From contig CAZXEJ010000002.1 in assembly GCA_964639895.1 (NCBI GenBank), forward strand, positions 26,983-90,982: DNA of 64,000 nt. Direction: 5' to 3'. Positions 7,659-18,036 of this stretch are shown here, one piece after another. Numbering within the stretch: position 1 is the first letter of the stretch; each line of letters begins with the position of its first letter. Source of the stretch: CAZXEJ01 sp964639895. GTDB lineage: Bacteria > Desulfobacterota_D > UBA1144 > Nemesobacterales > JADFKM01. A model generated the notes under the pieces. It had not been told where the DNA came from and made no database searches. It was given only the letters and a program-made list of their open reading frames with translations. Made by a program: the position numbers and the translations under genes.

Positions 7659-9386
7659 ATGACCAAGCTCATAGAACCCCACGGCGGAGAGCTCAAAGAG
7701 CTCATGGCCGCTCCGGAACAGGCCGAGGAGATAAGGGACGGGCTGCACTCGATGCCCGTCTGGGACCTCACGCAACGACAGGTGCTCGACATAGAGCTGC
7801 TCCTCAACGGCGCCTTCTCGCCCCTGGAGGGCTTTCTCGACAAGGCCGACTACGAGGGCGTATGCAGGCGGATGCGCCTTGAAAGCGGCCTCCTGTGGCC
7901 CATCCCCATAACGCTGGACGTGACCGAGGAGTTCGCCTCTGCGCTGCAGGAGGGTGGTTCGCTGGCCCTGCGCCACCCGGAGGGGATGGTGGTCGCCACG
8001 ATGAAGATAGAGGACATATGGCGGCCCGACCTCGACGAGGAGGCCGAGCTCGTCTACGGCACCGGCGACGAGAAGCACCCCGCCGTCCACTACTTGAGGC
8101 ACCTGTCCAACCCCGTCTACGTAGGGGGCCCCATCGTGGGCCTAACGCCGCCTCCCCACCACACCTACGTCGAGCTCCGCCACACGCCGCGGCAGTTGAG
8201 GCGGATATTCAGCGAGCGGGCCTGGGAGAGGATCGTGGCCTTCCAGACGCGGAATCCCATGCACAGGGCCCACGTAGAGCTCACGCGCCGGGCCATGAAG
8301 AAGGCCGACGCCAACCTGCTCATCCACCCCGTCGTGGGACTGACGAAGCCGGGCGACGTCGACTACTTCTCCCGCGTACGCTGCTACTTGGCCGTACTCA
8401 ACAACTACCCGGAGAAACGGTCCGTTATGCTGAACCTCCTGCCGCTGGCCATGCGCATGGGAGGGCCTCGAGAGGCCGTCTGGCACGCCATCATCCGCCG
8501 TAACTACGGCTGCACGCACTTCATCGTGGGCCGCGACCACGCGGGCCCCGGGACCGACAGCTCCGGCAAGCCGTTCTACGATCCCTATGCGGCCCAAGAG
8601 TTGGTGCGCCGCTACCAGGACGAGCTCCTCATCGAGATGGTGGACTTCGAGGAGATGGTATACGTGGAAGACCTGGACGAGTACAGGGCACGCTCCGAGG
8701 TGCCCGAGGGCGCAAGGGTGCTCACGCTGTCCGGAACGGAGCTGCGCAGGAGGCTCCGCGAGGGGCTCGACATACCGAGCTGGTTCTCCTACCCGGAGGT
8801 GATCGAGGAGCTGCGCCGCACACATCCGCCCCGTAGCAGGCAGGGGTTCACCGTGCTGCTTGTGGGACGCGTGGGCTCCGGCAAGTCCACGGTGGCCAAC
8901 ATTCTCACGGCCAAGCTGCTCGAATACGGTACGCGCAACGTAACCCTCCTGGATTCGGAAGCGATCGATACATATATAATGGACTCGCCCCCACGTACCA
9001 GGGAGGAATCGCTCACCCTCATGCGGAGGCTCGCATTCGTTGCGAGCGAGATATCCAAGAACAGGGGCGTGGCCGTCTGCGCTCCGTTGGCCCCCTACGA
9101 GCAGCCGAGACGCCGGATGAGGGAGCTCGTGGTGTCGAACGGCGCGGGTTTCATCGAGGTCCACCTCGATGCGTCCGAAGAGATATGCAGGGACAGGGAC
9201 CGCAAGGGGATCTACAGAGCGGTGGACCGCGGTGAGGTAGGCGAATTCGCAGGCGTGACCGACCCCTTCGAGCCGCCCCGCGAACCCGAACTCACCATCA
9301 ATACCGAAGAGAGCTCGGCCGAGGAAGCCGCACGGAAGATAATCCTCCACCTAGAACACGAGGGGTACTTGGCCACGAAGCCCTAG
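7659..9386 (+). CDS. sat: ATP sulfurylase fused to a divergent APS kinase domain
   Basis: Activates sulfate to APS. Residues 1-390 are a standard ATP sulfurylase with QTRNPMH (196-202) and GRDHAG (291-296), both nucleotide-binding motifs. Residues 391-575 match APS kinase: P-loop GRVGSGKST (403-411) and the late block CRDRDRKGIYRAVDRGEVG with FAGVTDPFEPP. However, the usual DGD motif is DSE (432-434) and the segment usually written FISPYR reads LAPYEQPRR. The kinase may therefore be inactive or regulatory, as in the allosteric domain of fungal ATP sulfurylases. This fits the presence of an APS-using (not PAPS-using) reductase nearby. The whole reading frame is intact. Confidence 0.92.
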   Translation: MTKLIEPHGGELKELMAAPEQAEEIRDGLHSMPVWDLTQRQVLDIELLLNGAFSPLEGFLDKADYEGVCRRMRLESGLLWPIPITLDVTEEFASALQEGGSLALRHPEGMVVATMKIEDIWRPDLDEEAELVYGTGDEKHPAVHYLRHLSNPVYVGGPIVGLTPPPHHTYVELRHTPRQLRRIFSERAWERIVAFQTRNPMHRAHVELTRRAMKKADANLLIHPVVGLTKPGDVDYFSRVRCYLAVLNNYPEKRSVMLNLLPLAMRMGGPREAVWHAIIRRNYGCTHFIVGRDHAGPGTDSSGKPFYDPYAAQELVRRYQDELLIEMVDFEEMVYVEDLDEYRARSEVPEGARVLTLSGTELRRRLREGLDIPSWFSYPEVIEELRRTHPPRSRQGFTVLLVGRVGSGKSTVANILTAKLLEYGTRNVTLLDSEAIDTYIMDSPPRTREESLTLMRRLAFVASEISKNRGVAVCAPLAPYEQPRRRMRELVVSNGAGFIEVHLDASEEICRDRDRKGIYRAVDRGEVGEFAGVTDPFEPPREPELTINTEESSAEEAARKIILHLEHEGYLATKP

Positions 9387-9979
9387 CAGGCACGCCCCCT
9401 CACGCTGCGGCCGCACACCGCCCCCCACGAACGTACCGCAGCCAACCCCTCCCACGGCGCCGAGCGTCGTTGCGGGCCCGACCCCATCCTCTTCGCATCC
9501 GAGCCCTCCCCGGACCCCCCACTCCCCACTGCGGGGCATCTCCACCCACATCCCCTTCGTGCACAGCCGTCACGGCGGGAGAAGGGGCGATGCGACCCCG
9601 ACATACCACGGACCAGTGCCCTTCGAGGAACACCGCCTACCGCAGCCCCCCAAACGAAACCCCCGCGCTGCAGAGGAACGTCGGGAAGGGTGACGCGGAG
9701 GCCGGAGCCACCAAACCCTGTGTAGCGCTCACAGACCCGATCCGGACTCCACTCCCCCCACACCCCCCAGGGACACCTCTTCAAGGGGCCGTCCCACCCG
9801 GCCCCGTTACACGCACAGCGGCCAGCACCCGCGGGACCGAGTACCACGCACTCCCTCGTCAGCACCGCTCGGATCCTATCCATCGTGGGGGCCGAAGAGG
9901 AAGCGATACCGTGAACCAGGAGTCGACGCCCGCGGTGAGGCACCCCAGCCGGTCACCCGGGATCGACACACCCGAGCGG
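9387..9979. other. Gene-free interval
   Basis: About 590 bases between the 3' ends of the ATP sulfurylase and RND pump genes. The plus strand is strikingly C-rich. Frames translate to Arg/Pro/His-rich nonsense. I found no clear terminator or RNA. Confidence 0.5.
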
Positions 9980-12900
9980 CTAGGAGCTCCGTCCCCGGAG
10001 GGCCCCCCACATGCGGGCCGTGCTCTTCCTCAAACCACCACCTATGTCATCCAGGATGAGATAGAGAGACGGTATGAGGAAAAGGGTTATCAGCGTCGCG
10101 AAGACGAGGCCGAAACCAAGCGCGATGGCCATGGGGGCAAGGAAAGCGGCCTCGCCGCGCGTATGGACCATGAGGGAGGCAAGTCCGCCGAACGTCGTCA
10201 CCGTGGTGAGCAGAATCGGACGGAAGCGGTGCTTGGCCGAAACGACCACGGCCATCACCCTGTTCATCGAGGATCGTCTCTTGTTGATGAAGTCCATGAG
10301 AACCAGACTGTCGTTGACTACGATGCCGAGCAGCGCCACCACCCCGATGAGGGCCGGAAACGTCACGGGGTCCCCCCGCAGCAACAGCCCCACTGCCACG
10401 CCGATGAGCGCGAAGGGAAGCACGGACATGATTATGAGTGGCTGGAAGTAGGATTTAAGTATGGCGGCGAGGATGGTGTAGATGACCACTATGGCCACAA
10501 TCGACGAGCGGTATATGCTTCTGACCGACTCCCTCGTCTCCTGCTCCTCACCCGCGAAGTCGAACGAGTAGCCCTTATGGGAGCGCATCACCTCGTGCAG
10601 GAACCGCTCGACCTTGGCGTTGACCTCGGTCGGGGTGGTCACGCGCTGGTCGACCTCGGCTCTTACGGCTACGGCCCGCTCCATGTTGTAGCGGGAAATG
10701 GAGAGAAGGCTGGGAGATAGATCCACCCTTGCCACCTCACCCAGCGGTACCCAGCCACCGCGGGGGGTCGCTATCTGATGGTGGGCCAGGAGATCGTAGA
10801 GGTCTGCCCGCGGCAGGTCGTAGGTGACGACTATGTCCGCCTCCTCGGTCCCGAGCCTCGTCTTGGCCACGGTGAGGCCGTCCACCATGGCACGCACTGC
10901 ACGCCCTATGAGCCTCGTATTGAGCCCGTAGAGGGCGGCCCTCCCCTCGTCCACAGTGACGCGCGCCTCCGGCTTTCCCCATAGTATGTCGTCCGAGACC
11001 CCGTAGACGCCCGGTATCTTCTCCAGGTAGCGCTCGAGACGGGCGGCCAGCTCCTTCAGCGTGGCGAAGTCCTTGCCCTGGAACCTCACGTCCACGGGCT
11101 TGCCCTTGGGCGGCCCCCCCGTCTCGACGAAGTCGATGTTGACAGGGCCCACGACGGTCTCGAGCGTCCTGCGCCGTGCCTCGCGCATGAGCACCTTGCC
11201 GTTCAGTTTCCGCTTCTTGAAGTCCACATACTCGACCGAGATGGTCGCCAGGTGGTCGCCGAAGGCCAGCGCCCTGCCGGTTATGTCTATCCCGATGAGG
11301 GAGACGATGTTCTTGAGCGCCGACGGCGGAATGGTAGAGCGCAAGACGTCCTCGATCTCTTTCACCGATTCGACGGTGTCTTCGAGCGTCGACCAGGTGG
11401 GGTTCTCGACCTTGATTACGAACTGACTTATGTCGTGCGCGTAGAACAGTACGAGCGGCATCTTGAAGAACACGAACGCGGTCAGTGCCAGCATGGCCAC
11501 GAACGAACCCACGGCCGCGTAGCGGTTGCGGAGCACGAAGTAGAGCGCACGCAGGTAACGCGATCGCAGGCGGTTGACCCACCGCCTCGGCTGCCGGCGG
11601 TGCGAACGGGAGCGGAAGAAGTCGGCGCAATGCGACGGGAGGATCAGCAGGGCCTCCACGAGGGAAACCGTCAGAGCGAAGATGGCGACCTTGGGGATGG
11701 TGGAGAGGAACTTCCCGATGAGGCCCGTCGTGAGCAGCAGGGGCAGGAAGGCCGCAATGTTGGTCAACACCGTAGCCAGCACCGGCAGGGCCACCTCGCT
11801 TGTGCCCTTGACGGCGGCTGTCTTGGGGTCGTAGCCCAATCGCACGTAGCGGTCGGCGTTCTCGGCCACGATTATGGCGTCGTCGACTATTATGCCGAGC
11901 ACGAGTATCAGAGCGAACATCGAGAGCAGGTTGAGCGTAACACCCGTCAGGTCCATCAGGATGAACGCCCCGAAGAACGCAACCGGTATGCCGAGGGCAG
12001 TTACGGCCGCGGCCCGCAGATTGAGAAAAGCGGCCAGTATGAGCAGCACCACCACGAGGCCGATTACGCCGCTTTTGATCATCGTCCTCAGCCTCTCCTT
12101 GACCCAGTGGGAATTGTCGAAGGCATCGTAGATGTGTATGCCCTCGGGCAGCGTGGCCCTGAACGCGGCGACCGTGCGCCTGACCTTTGCAACGGTGTCC
12201 ACCACGTCGGCCCGCTCCTGCTTGTTTATCCAGAAGGTAATGGCCGGAAGCCCGTTCACCCGCGAGCGGGTAAGGCTCTTTTCCTCACCCAATTCGACGT
12301 CTGCCACGTCCCGGAGCAGGACGCTTCGGCCGCCGGCGGAGGTCTTGAGCGGCAGCGAAAGGAGGTCGTCGGCCGTGCGGATCCTGCCGCGAGTGCGTAC
12401 GAGGAACTCCACGTCGCCTTGGCCGTAGTCGCCCCCGGGCATGTCGACGTTCCTTGCAGCGACGGCCTCGGTCACCTGCTCCAGTCCCACCCCCACCTGG
12501 CGCATCCTCTCCGGCCGGAGCCTGATCCAGAATACGGGCGGCCCCTTGCCCGAGGTGGTGACGCTCTCCACCCCGGGGACGAGCCGGAGCTCGTCCTCCA
12601 ACCGCTCGGCGTACTCACGTAGCAGCCGCCGTGGCACGTCTCCCGCTATGGCCACGCTTATTATCGGGAACCGAGGCCTCACCTCCTCGACGAGGGGGTC
12701 CTCGGCGTCGTCGGGCAACTGCGAGCGGACGCCGGCCACCTCGGTGCGTATCTTCTCGGCCATATCCCCTATGTCCTCGCCCGCCTCGAGCTCCAGCGTG
12801 ACGACGCTCCTGCCCTCGGTGGACACCGACCTTATGACCTTTATGCCCGTGATGTCGTTGAGTTCGCTCTCGATCGGTATCGTAACCAGCTGCTCCACGT

Positions 12901-13072
12901 CCTCGGCCGAGGCCCCAGGATAGTAGGTGGTCACGGTCACCGTCTCCATCTCGACCGACGGGAACAGCTCGAGCGGCAGGCTCAGCGCCGTCACCAACCC
13001 CACTATGAGCGTCCCCGCCATCAGCAGATTGACGAAGACCGGGTTCGAGGTGGAAAACCGAGCTATGTTCAC
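9980..13072 (-). CDS. RND-family efflux transporter, inner-membrane pump (AcrB/MexB-like)
   Basis: Proton-driven tripartite efflux pump, 1030 residues, the normal RND size. It starts with an amphipathic stretch, then TM1 (LMAGTLIVGLVTALSLPLEL) and the classic early motif YYPGASAEDVEQLVTIPIE. TM4 reads GIIVDDAIIVAEN with the paired Asp of the proton relay. The second half repeats the layout, with LLGIVVNDSLVLMDF and a final LVFATLITLFLIPSLYLIL. The start is GTG. It follows its periplasmic adaptor gene by 28 bases, so the two form one operon. No TolC-like outer-membrane channel gene is present, so that component must be encoded elsewhere. Substrate cannot be told from sequence. Confidence 0.93.
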   Translation of the reverse strand: MNIARFSTSNPVFVNLLMAGTLIVGLVTALSLPLELFPSVEMETVTVTTYYPGASAEDVEQLVTIPIESELNDITGIKVIRSVSTEGRSVVTLELEAGEDIGDMAEKIRTEVAGVRSQLPDDAEDPLVEEVRPRFPIISVAIAGDVPRRLLREYAERLEDELRLVPGVESVTTSGKGPPVFWIRLRPERMRQVGVGLEQVTEAVAARNVDMPGGDYGQGDVEFLVRTRGRIRTADDLLSLPLKTSAGGRSVLLRDVADVELGEEKSLTRSRVNGLPAITFWINKQERADVVDTVAKVRRTVAAFRATLPEGIHIYDAFDNSHWVKERLRTMIKSGVIGLVVVLLILAAFLNLRAAAVTALGIPVAFFGAFILMDLTGVTLNLLSMFALILVLGIIVDDAIIVAENADRYVRLGYDPKTAAVKGTSEVALPVLATVLTNIAAFLPLLLTTGLIGKFLSTIPKVAIFALTVSLVEALLILPSHCADFFRSRSHRRQPRRWVNRLRSRYLRALYFVLRNRYAAVGSFVAMLALTAFVFFKMPLVLFYAHDISQFVIKVENPTWSTLEDTVESVKEIEDVLRSTIPPSALKNIVSLIGIDITGRALAFGDHLATISVEYVDFKKRKLNGKVLMREARRRTLETVVGPVNIDFVETGGPPKGKPVDVRFQGKDFATLKELAARLERYLEKIPGVYGVSDDILWGKPEARVTVDEGRAALYGLNTRLIGRAVRAMVDGLTVAKTRLGTEEADIVVTYDLPRADLYDLLAHHQIATPRGGWVPLGEVARVDLSPSLLSISRYNMERAVAVRAEVDQRVTTPTEVNAKVERFLHEVMRSHKGYSFDFAGEEQETRESVRSIYRSSIVAIVVIYTILAAILKSYFQPLIIMSVLPFALIGVAVGLLLRGDPVTFPALIGVVALLGIVVNDSLVLMDFINKRRSSMNRVMAVVVSAKHRFRPILLTTVTTFGGLASLMVHTRGEAAFLAPMAIALGFGLVFATLITLFLIPSLYLILDDIGGGLRKSTARMWGALRGRSS

Positions 13073-13100
13073 CAGGGATATGCCTCAGCAGGGAGGGGGA

Positions 13101-14234
13101 TCAGTCCACGACCCTGACCCGCTCTCCATCGGTAAGTCCGGCGTTGCCGTCGTAGATTATCTTGGCACCGGCCGGCAGGAGTTCGGCCGGCACCGCGCCG
13201 GTCTCGTCGTCGAGCCAGGTAACCTCGACCGGCACCTTGAGTGCCTTCTCACCGACGAGGGCGAACACGAACAGTCCGTTTTCGTCGGCCATTACTGCGC
13301 TCCGAGGCACCTTGACCACGTCGACCAGCAACCGCACCGGCACGCGCATCACCACCACCTCGCCGGGCCACATCTCCTCACCTCCTCCCACGATGCGGGC
13401 CTCGACCTTGTAGGTGCCCGAGGCGGGGTCGATGTCGCGGCCCACCCCGACGACGACGGCCTTCCACACCCTCTCGGCGCCCGAGCCGGAGAAGCGGACG
13501 ACCTCGACCTGCTGGCCCGCCTCGATGCGTCTGGCCCACTCGAGGTCCACCCCGGCCACGACCCTCTTTAGGGAAACGTCGACCACCCTGGCCACGACCT
13601 CGCCCCTCGCCACCCTCTGGCCCACGTCGGGGACGACGTCCACGACGGTACCAGATATCTCGGACCTCACCGTCATGTGGTCGCGCTCCCATACGGCGCG
13701 CTCGTAGGCGGCCTCGAGCGCCCTTACCTGCGCGCGCTTCGATGCAACGTAGCTACGAAGCGATTCGACGGCGTCGGCGGCGACGATCCCCCGCTCGAGC
13801 AGCGCCCGCTGCAGGGCGAGCTTCCGTGTGAGCTCGGCGAGATCGGCCCGTGCAGCCTGGAGCCGGCCCTCGGCCTCCCGCACCCCCAGTTCCACCCTCT
13901 CGTCACCGAGCACGAGCAGCACCTGGCCTGCCTCGACCTCATCCCCTATATCAACCCTCTTCTCCCTTACCCACCCCTCGGTCTCCGCTCTCACGTCGAC
14001 GCTCCGGGCACCCTCGACGCGCGCAAGAAAGCTCTGTGTCTTCCACAGGCGCTCCGCCTTGACGGGCATCACGCGAACGGGCTTGGCCACCTGTTGCGAG
14101 GCGGCCTCGAAGGCTCGGCTTCGCACGCTTATGATACGCACCCAGAGCATGAGGACGAGAAAGACGAAGGCGGCCAGAAGGCCGCCGAACCAGAGCCATT
14201 CTCTCCTGCTCCTGCTGCCGGCTCGCCGCGACAT
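13101..14234 (-). CDS. RND efflux periplasmic adaptor subunit (membrane fusion protein)
   Basis: Links the inner-membrane pump to an outer-membrane channel. It has 377 residues. A basic N-terminus is followed by a single membrane anchor (WFGGLLAAFVFLVLMLWVRI). Next come a lipoyl/barrel-type half (VRAETEGWVREKRVDIGDEVEAGQ), a coiled-coil hairpin of about 60 residues and the second lipoyl half (ISGTVVDVVPDVGQRVARGE). Beta-barrel and membrane-proximal domains complete it. It is the first gene of the two-gene pump operon. There is no Shine-Dalgarno sequence, and AT-rich sequence resembling a -10 lies only a few bases before the ATG, so this may be another short-leader gene. Confidence 0.92.
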   Translation of the reverse strand: MSRRAGSRSRREWLWFGGLLAAFVFLVLMLWVRIISVRSRAFEAASQQVAKPVRVMPVKAERLWKTQSFLARVEGARSVDVRAETEGWVREKRVDIGDEVEAGQVLLVLGDERVELGVREAEGRLQAARADLAELTRKLALQRALLERGIVAADAVESLRSYVASKRAQVRALEAAYERAVWERDHMTVRSEISGTVVDVVPDVGQRVARGEVVARVVDVSLKRVVAGVDLEWARRIEAGQQVEVVRFSGSGAERVWKAVVVGVGRDIDPASGTYKVEARIVGGGEEMWPGEVVVMRVPVRLLVDVVKVPRSAVMADENGLFVFALVGEKALKVPVEVTWLDDETGAVPAELLPAGAKIIYDGNAGLTDGERVRVVD

Positions 14235-14356
14235 GCATATAATTTACCACACCGCGCCCGGGCCCCGGCGACGCCCTGTGAGAGGTCACGCGGAGACCGG
14301 TCCCCGCCTGTCCCGCACCACGGGGAGCGGTCTCCCGCGCCCCCGGGCCCGGGCCG

Positions 14357-16978
14357 TCAGTCCTTCTCGACCTTCTCCTTGAGCCGCGCCAGCGTGTTCA
14401 GAGCCTCGAGCGGGGTCATCTCGTCGGGGTCGAGTGAGCGCAGCTGCTCAATCACCTCTTCGGCCGGCCCTTGCTCCTTCGTCTCGGTGCCGCCCCCCTC
14501 GTCTTCGACGAAGAGCGACTCCTGCACTATGCCGCCCAGCGAGGCGCGGGGCGATCGCTCGAGCCGCGCCAGCACGCTTCGGGCCGACTTCAGCACCTCC
14601 TCGGGCACGCCGGCCAGGCGCGCGACCTCGATACCGTAGCTCCGGCTCGTGGCGCCGGGAAGCAGCTTCCTCAGGAACACTATCCTCTCGCCCTCGCGCT
14701 TTACGCTCACGTTGTAGTTCTTGACCCCCTTCTTGAGCAGCGCGAGCTCGGCCAGCTCGTGGTAATGGGTGGCGAACATCGTCCGTGCGCCGAGGTTGTA
14801 GATGTACTCGGCCACGGCCCAGGCGAGGCTCATGCCGTCGTAGGTGCTGGTGCCGCGGCCTATCTCGTCCAGTATGACGAGGCTGCGCCGGGTGGCGTGC
14901 CGAAGGATGTAGGCCGTCTCGACCATCTCCACCATGAACGTCGAGCGGCCCGAGGCCAGATCGTCGCTCGCACCGACGCGGGTGAATATACGGTCCACGA
15001 CCCCGATTCTGCTTCCTACCTCGGCCGGTATGAAGCTTCCCATCTGGGCCATCAACACGGCCAGGGCCACCTGCCGCATCAGAGTGGACTTGCCCGACAT
15101 GTTGGGACCCGTGATGATAAGGAGCCTGTTCTCGGACGTATCGAGACGGACGTCGTTGGGGACGAACCTCTCCCCCAGATCGACACGCTCGACCACGGGG
15201 TGGCGGCACTGTTTGAGCTCTATCACGCCGTGCGTGGTAACCACGGGCCGGCTGTAGCCGTAGGCCTCGGCCGCCTCGGCGAACGACGCCAAGACGTCGA
15301 GTGCGGCTATGAGCGAGGCCGTCTTCCTCACCCTCTCGACGTGGGAAGCGACCTCGTGCCTCACCTCCTCGAACAGCCTCTTTTCCACCTCGCGGGCGCG
15401 CTCTTCGGCGCTCAGCACCTTCTCCTCGTACTCCTTGAGCTCGGGCGTTATGAACCTCTCGGCCCCGACCAGCGTCTGTTTCCTTATATAATGTTCGGGC
15501 ACCAGGTGGAGGTTGGGCTTCGTAACCTCGACGTAGTAGCCGAACACCTTGTTGTAGCCAACCTTGAGCGAGGCTATGCCGGTCGCCTCGCGCTCGCGCC
15601 GCTCTAGATCGGCTATCCACTGTTTGCCGTCGCGAAGAAGGGCCCTCAACTCGTCGAGCTCGGCCGAGAAGCCGTCCCGTATGACGCCCCCCTCCGTCAC
15701 GATCGCCGGGGGCGAGGGGACGATCGCCCGCTCTACGAGGGAGGCCACGTCGGCAAGGTCGTCCATCTCGGCCCGTATCCGGGCGAGAAGGGGGGATGAG
15801 AAGCGACTGCTGCACTCGCGCACGGCTGCAACGAAGTAGGAGGAATCGCGAAGCGCCGCCAGGTCGGTGGGCTTTGCATAGGAGGTGCATATTCTTCCTA
15901 TCAGCCGCTCCAGGTCCGCTATCTGGCGCAGCGCCTTGCGCAGCGTGCCCAGCTCGGCCGGATGGGCCACCAGCTCCTCGACGGCCTCGTGCCGCGCCCT
16001 TATGCGGTCCACGTCCAGGAGCGGGAACCTCATCCACTCCTTAAGAAGCCTCCCGCCCATGGCCGTACAGGTCTTGTCCAGCACGCCGAGCAGCGTGTGG
16101 GCGCGGCCGCCCCCTCGGAGCGTCCTTTCGAGCTCGAGGTTGGCGCGCGTGAAGGCGTCGAGCGTCACGTAGTCACCCCGCTCGTAGTAGGAGAGGCCGC
16201 GCAGCGGAGGGAGGTCATCCATCTGCGTGCTCTGCAGGTAGTGCAGGGCCGCGCCCGCGGCCGCCACGGCCTCGGGCCTGCCCTCGACGCCGAAGCCCTC
16301 GAGGGTGGAGACGCCGAAGTGATCCATCAGTGCCTCGCGCGCGGCCTCGACGTCCCAGACCCAGGGCTCGAGCTCCGTAACCGACGGGGCCCCCTCGGAA
16401 CCCAGAAGTGAGAGCAGCTCCGGCACGTAGGAGGCCCCCTCGGGGGCGACCATCTCGCGCGGCTCGAAAACGGCGAGTTCCCCGGCCACCTCTCTCGCCG
16501 AGGCCAACGAGGTGGCGCGGAACTCACCCGTCGAGAGATCGGCCACCGCAAAGCCGAACCGGCCGGACAGCTCCGAGACGGCCGCCAGGTAGTTGCCTGT
16601 CTTGGAATCGAGCTTCTCCGTATCAATCACCACGCCGGGCGTGAGCACCCTGGTGACGCGTCTCTCCACAAGCCCCTTGGCTAGCTTTGGGTCTTCCACC
16701 TGCTCGCACACGGCCACCTTGCGGCCGGCCTCGAGGAGCCTTGCAATGTAGCCCTCGACGCTGTGGTACGGCACCCCGCACAGCGGTACCTGCTCGGGCG
16801 AGCCCTTGTTGCGCGAGGTGAGCGTCAGGCCCAGCAGGCGTGCCGCCTCGACGGCGTCGTTGAAGAACATCTCGTAGAAGTCGCCGAGGCGGAACATGAG
16901 GATTGCGTCCGGATAGAGGCGCTTTATCCTCTTGTACTGCCTCATCATAGGGGTGTCGGCGCCCATCTCGGCTTTCAT
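14357..16978 (-). CDS. mutS: DNA mismatch repair protein MutS
   Basis: Recognises mismatches and starts methyl-independent or MutL-dependent repair. The mismatch-binding Phe-x-Glu motif is in RLGDFYEMFFNDA near the N-terminus. Connector, lever and clamp regions follow. The ATPase has Walker A ITGPNMSGKSTLMRQ, Walker B VILDEIGRGTSTYDG and the signature FATHYHEL. The ATG at 16978 (873 residues) was chosen; the frame extends 10 residues upstream to a GTG, but the family normally begins a few residues before the MMRQYKRIK block, and GGAGGGGG lies 11 bases before this ATG. No mutL gene is nearby. Confidence 0.96.
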   Translation of the reverse strand: MKAEMGADTPMMRQYKRIKRLYPDAILMFRLGDFYEMFFNDAVEAARLLGLTLTSRNKGSPEQVPLCGVPYHSVEGYIARLLEAGRKVAVCEQVEDPKLAKGLVERRVTRVLTPGVVIDTEKLDSKTGNYLAAVSELSGRFGFAVADLSTGEFRATSLASAREVAGELAVFEPREMVAPEGASYVPELLSLLGSEGAPSVTELEPWVWDVEAAREALMDHFGVSTLEGFGVEGRPEAVAAAGAALHYLQSTQMDDLPPLRGLSYYERGDYVTLDAFTRANLELERTLRGGGRAHTLLGVLDKTCTAMGGRLLKEWMRFPLLDVDRIRARHEAVEELVAHPAELGTLRKALRQIADLERLIGRICTSYAKPTDLAALRDSSYFVAAVRECSSRFSSPLLARIRAEMDDLADVASLVERAIVPSPPAIVTEGGVIRDGFSAELDELRALLRDGKQWIADLERREREATGIASLKVGYNKVFGYYVEVTKPNLHLVPEHYIRKQTLVGAERFITPELKEYEEKVLSAEERAREVEKRLFEEVRHEVASHVERVRKTASLIAALDVLASFAEAAEAYGYSRPVVTTHGVIELKQCRHPVVERVDLGERFVPNDVRLDTSENRLLIITGPNMSGKSTLMRQVALAVLMAQMGSFIPAEVGSRIGVVDRIFTRVGASDDLASGRSTFMVEMVETAYILRHATRRSLVILDEIGRGTSTYDGMSLAWAVAEYIYNLGARTMFATHYHELAELALLKKGVKNYNVSVKREGERIVFLRKLLPGATSRSYGIEVARLAGVPEEVLKSARSVLARLERSPRASLGGIVQESLFVEDEGGGTETKEQGPAEEVIEQLRSLDPDEMTPLEALNTLARLKEKVEKD

Positions 16979-17114
16979 TATATCAACGGCCCCCTCCACC
17001 CTCAACACGGCCCGGCCCGAGGCGGACGGTGGCGCAGGGACGAGAAGCTGGGTTTAATATAGTGCGTGCCCGCTGCGGCGGGCAGTAAGGAAGACCGCTC
17101 GCAAGGGGTGAGAG

Positions 17115-17534
17115 ATGAACGTACACACGAAGACCATAAGCCTTGCCACCAAGGGCGAGACCGACGTCATCGATATCACGGGCGCCGTCGAAGAGGCCGT
17201 GGCCGAGTGCCCGTTCCGCGACGGCGTCGTTACGGTGTTCGTGCCGGGCTCGACGGCCGGGGTGACGACGATCGAGTACGAGAGCGGAGCCGTAAGGGAC
17301 TTCCAGGCCGCCATAGAAAGGGCGGCGCCGCGCGACATACACTACCACCACGACGCCCGCTGGGGCGATGGGAACGGTTTCGCCCACGTGAGGGCCGCGC
17401 TGCTGGGGCCGTCGCTCGCCGTGCCGTTCAAGGGCGGCAAGCCCATGCTGGGCACGTGGCAGCAGGTGGTGCTGGTCGATTTCGACAACCGTCCCCGCAC
17501 GCGAAAGGTGGTGTTCCAGATAGTGGGGAACTGA
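17115..17534 (+). CDS. YjbQ/UPF0047 family protein
   Basis: A compact 139-residue member of the widespread YjbQ family, some members of which show weak thiamine-phosphate synthase activity; the physiological role is unsettled. Diagnostic features are GVVTVFVPGSTAGVTTIEYE, HHDARWGDGNGFAHVRAALLG and the C-terminal GTWQQVVLVDFDNRPR. The conserved histidines and Glu form a metal site in known structures. The ATG follows AGGGGTGAGAG, a good ribosome site. A short GC hairpin (GCCCGC/GCGGGC) lies in the leader. It is monocistronic and divergent from mutS. Confidence 0.92.
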   Translation: MNVHTKTISLATKGETDVIDITGAVEEAVAECPFRDGVVTVFVPGSTAGVTTIEYESGAVRDFQAAIERAAPRDIHYHHDARWGDGNGFAHVRAALLGPSLAVPFKGGKPMLGTWQQVVLVDFDNRPRTRKVVFQIVGN

Positions 17535-18036
17535 GGCGCGAAGGCGAAGAAGAGACGCCACGAGCCCCCCGCCTCCGTACCGGAACCGATCGGCTCAAGT
17601 GACGTGATAGGGCATGGGGGAGCGCGTCCCCCCTAGGAGCGGGGCGGCATGGACCGCATGAGCGATCCACAGCGCTACGGCCACACCCGCGTGCGGCACC
17701 TTTACATTCTCGACCAACGGTCCGCCCCAGGGGACGAGCACGCTCTGGCAGGTGTACGCATCGACGCTCCGTTCACACCACGGCCAGAAGCACCCCCCTA
17801 GCCCTCCCTCCTCCCCGCCACAGGGCACGCAGACCGAGGGAGGGCAAGTGCAAGGGTAGCCGCTGGCCCTCTCTCCCCCCTTTCCACTGGGCAACGCGCC
17901 CGCCCCCCACCTCCCACAGACGGCGACACGTGCCGCCGAGAAGAACACGACCTCTCTGGGGCGGCTCTCCTGAGAGGATCGCCCCCCGCCCCTCAGCTGG
18001 GAGGGACGCCACCGGGCGCGGGAGGACGAGGCGGAC
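17535..18036. other. Gene-free interval
   Basis: About 500 bases between the convergent ends of the YjbQ gene and the F420 oxidoreductase-like gene. It is C-rich on the plus strand. No supported frame, terminator T-run or RNA was seen. Confidence 0.5.
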
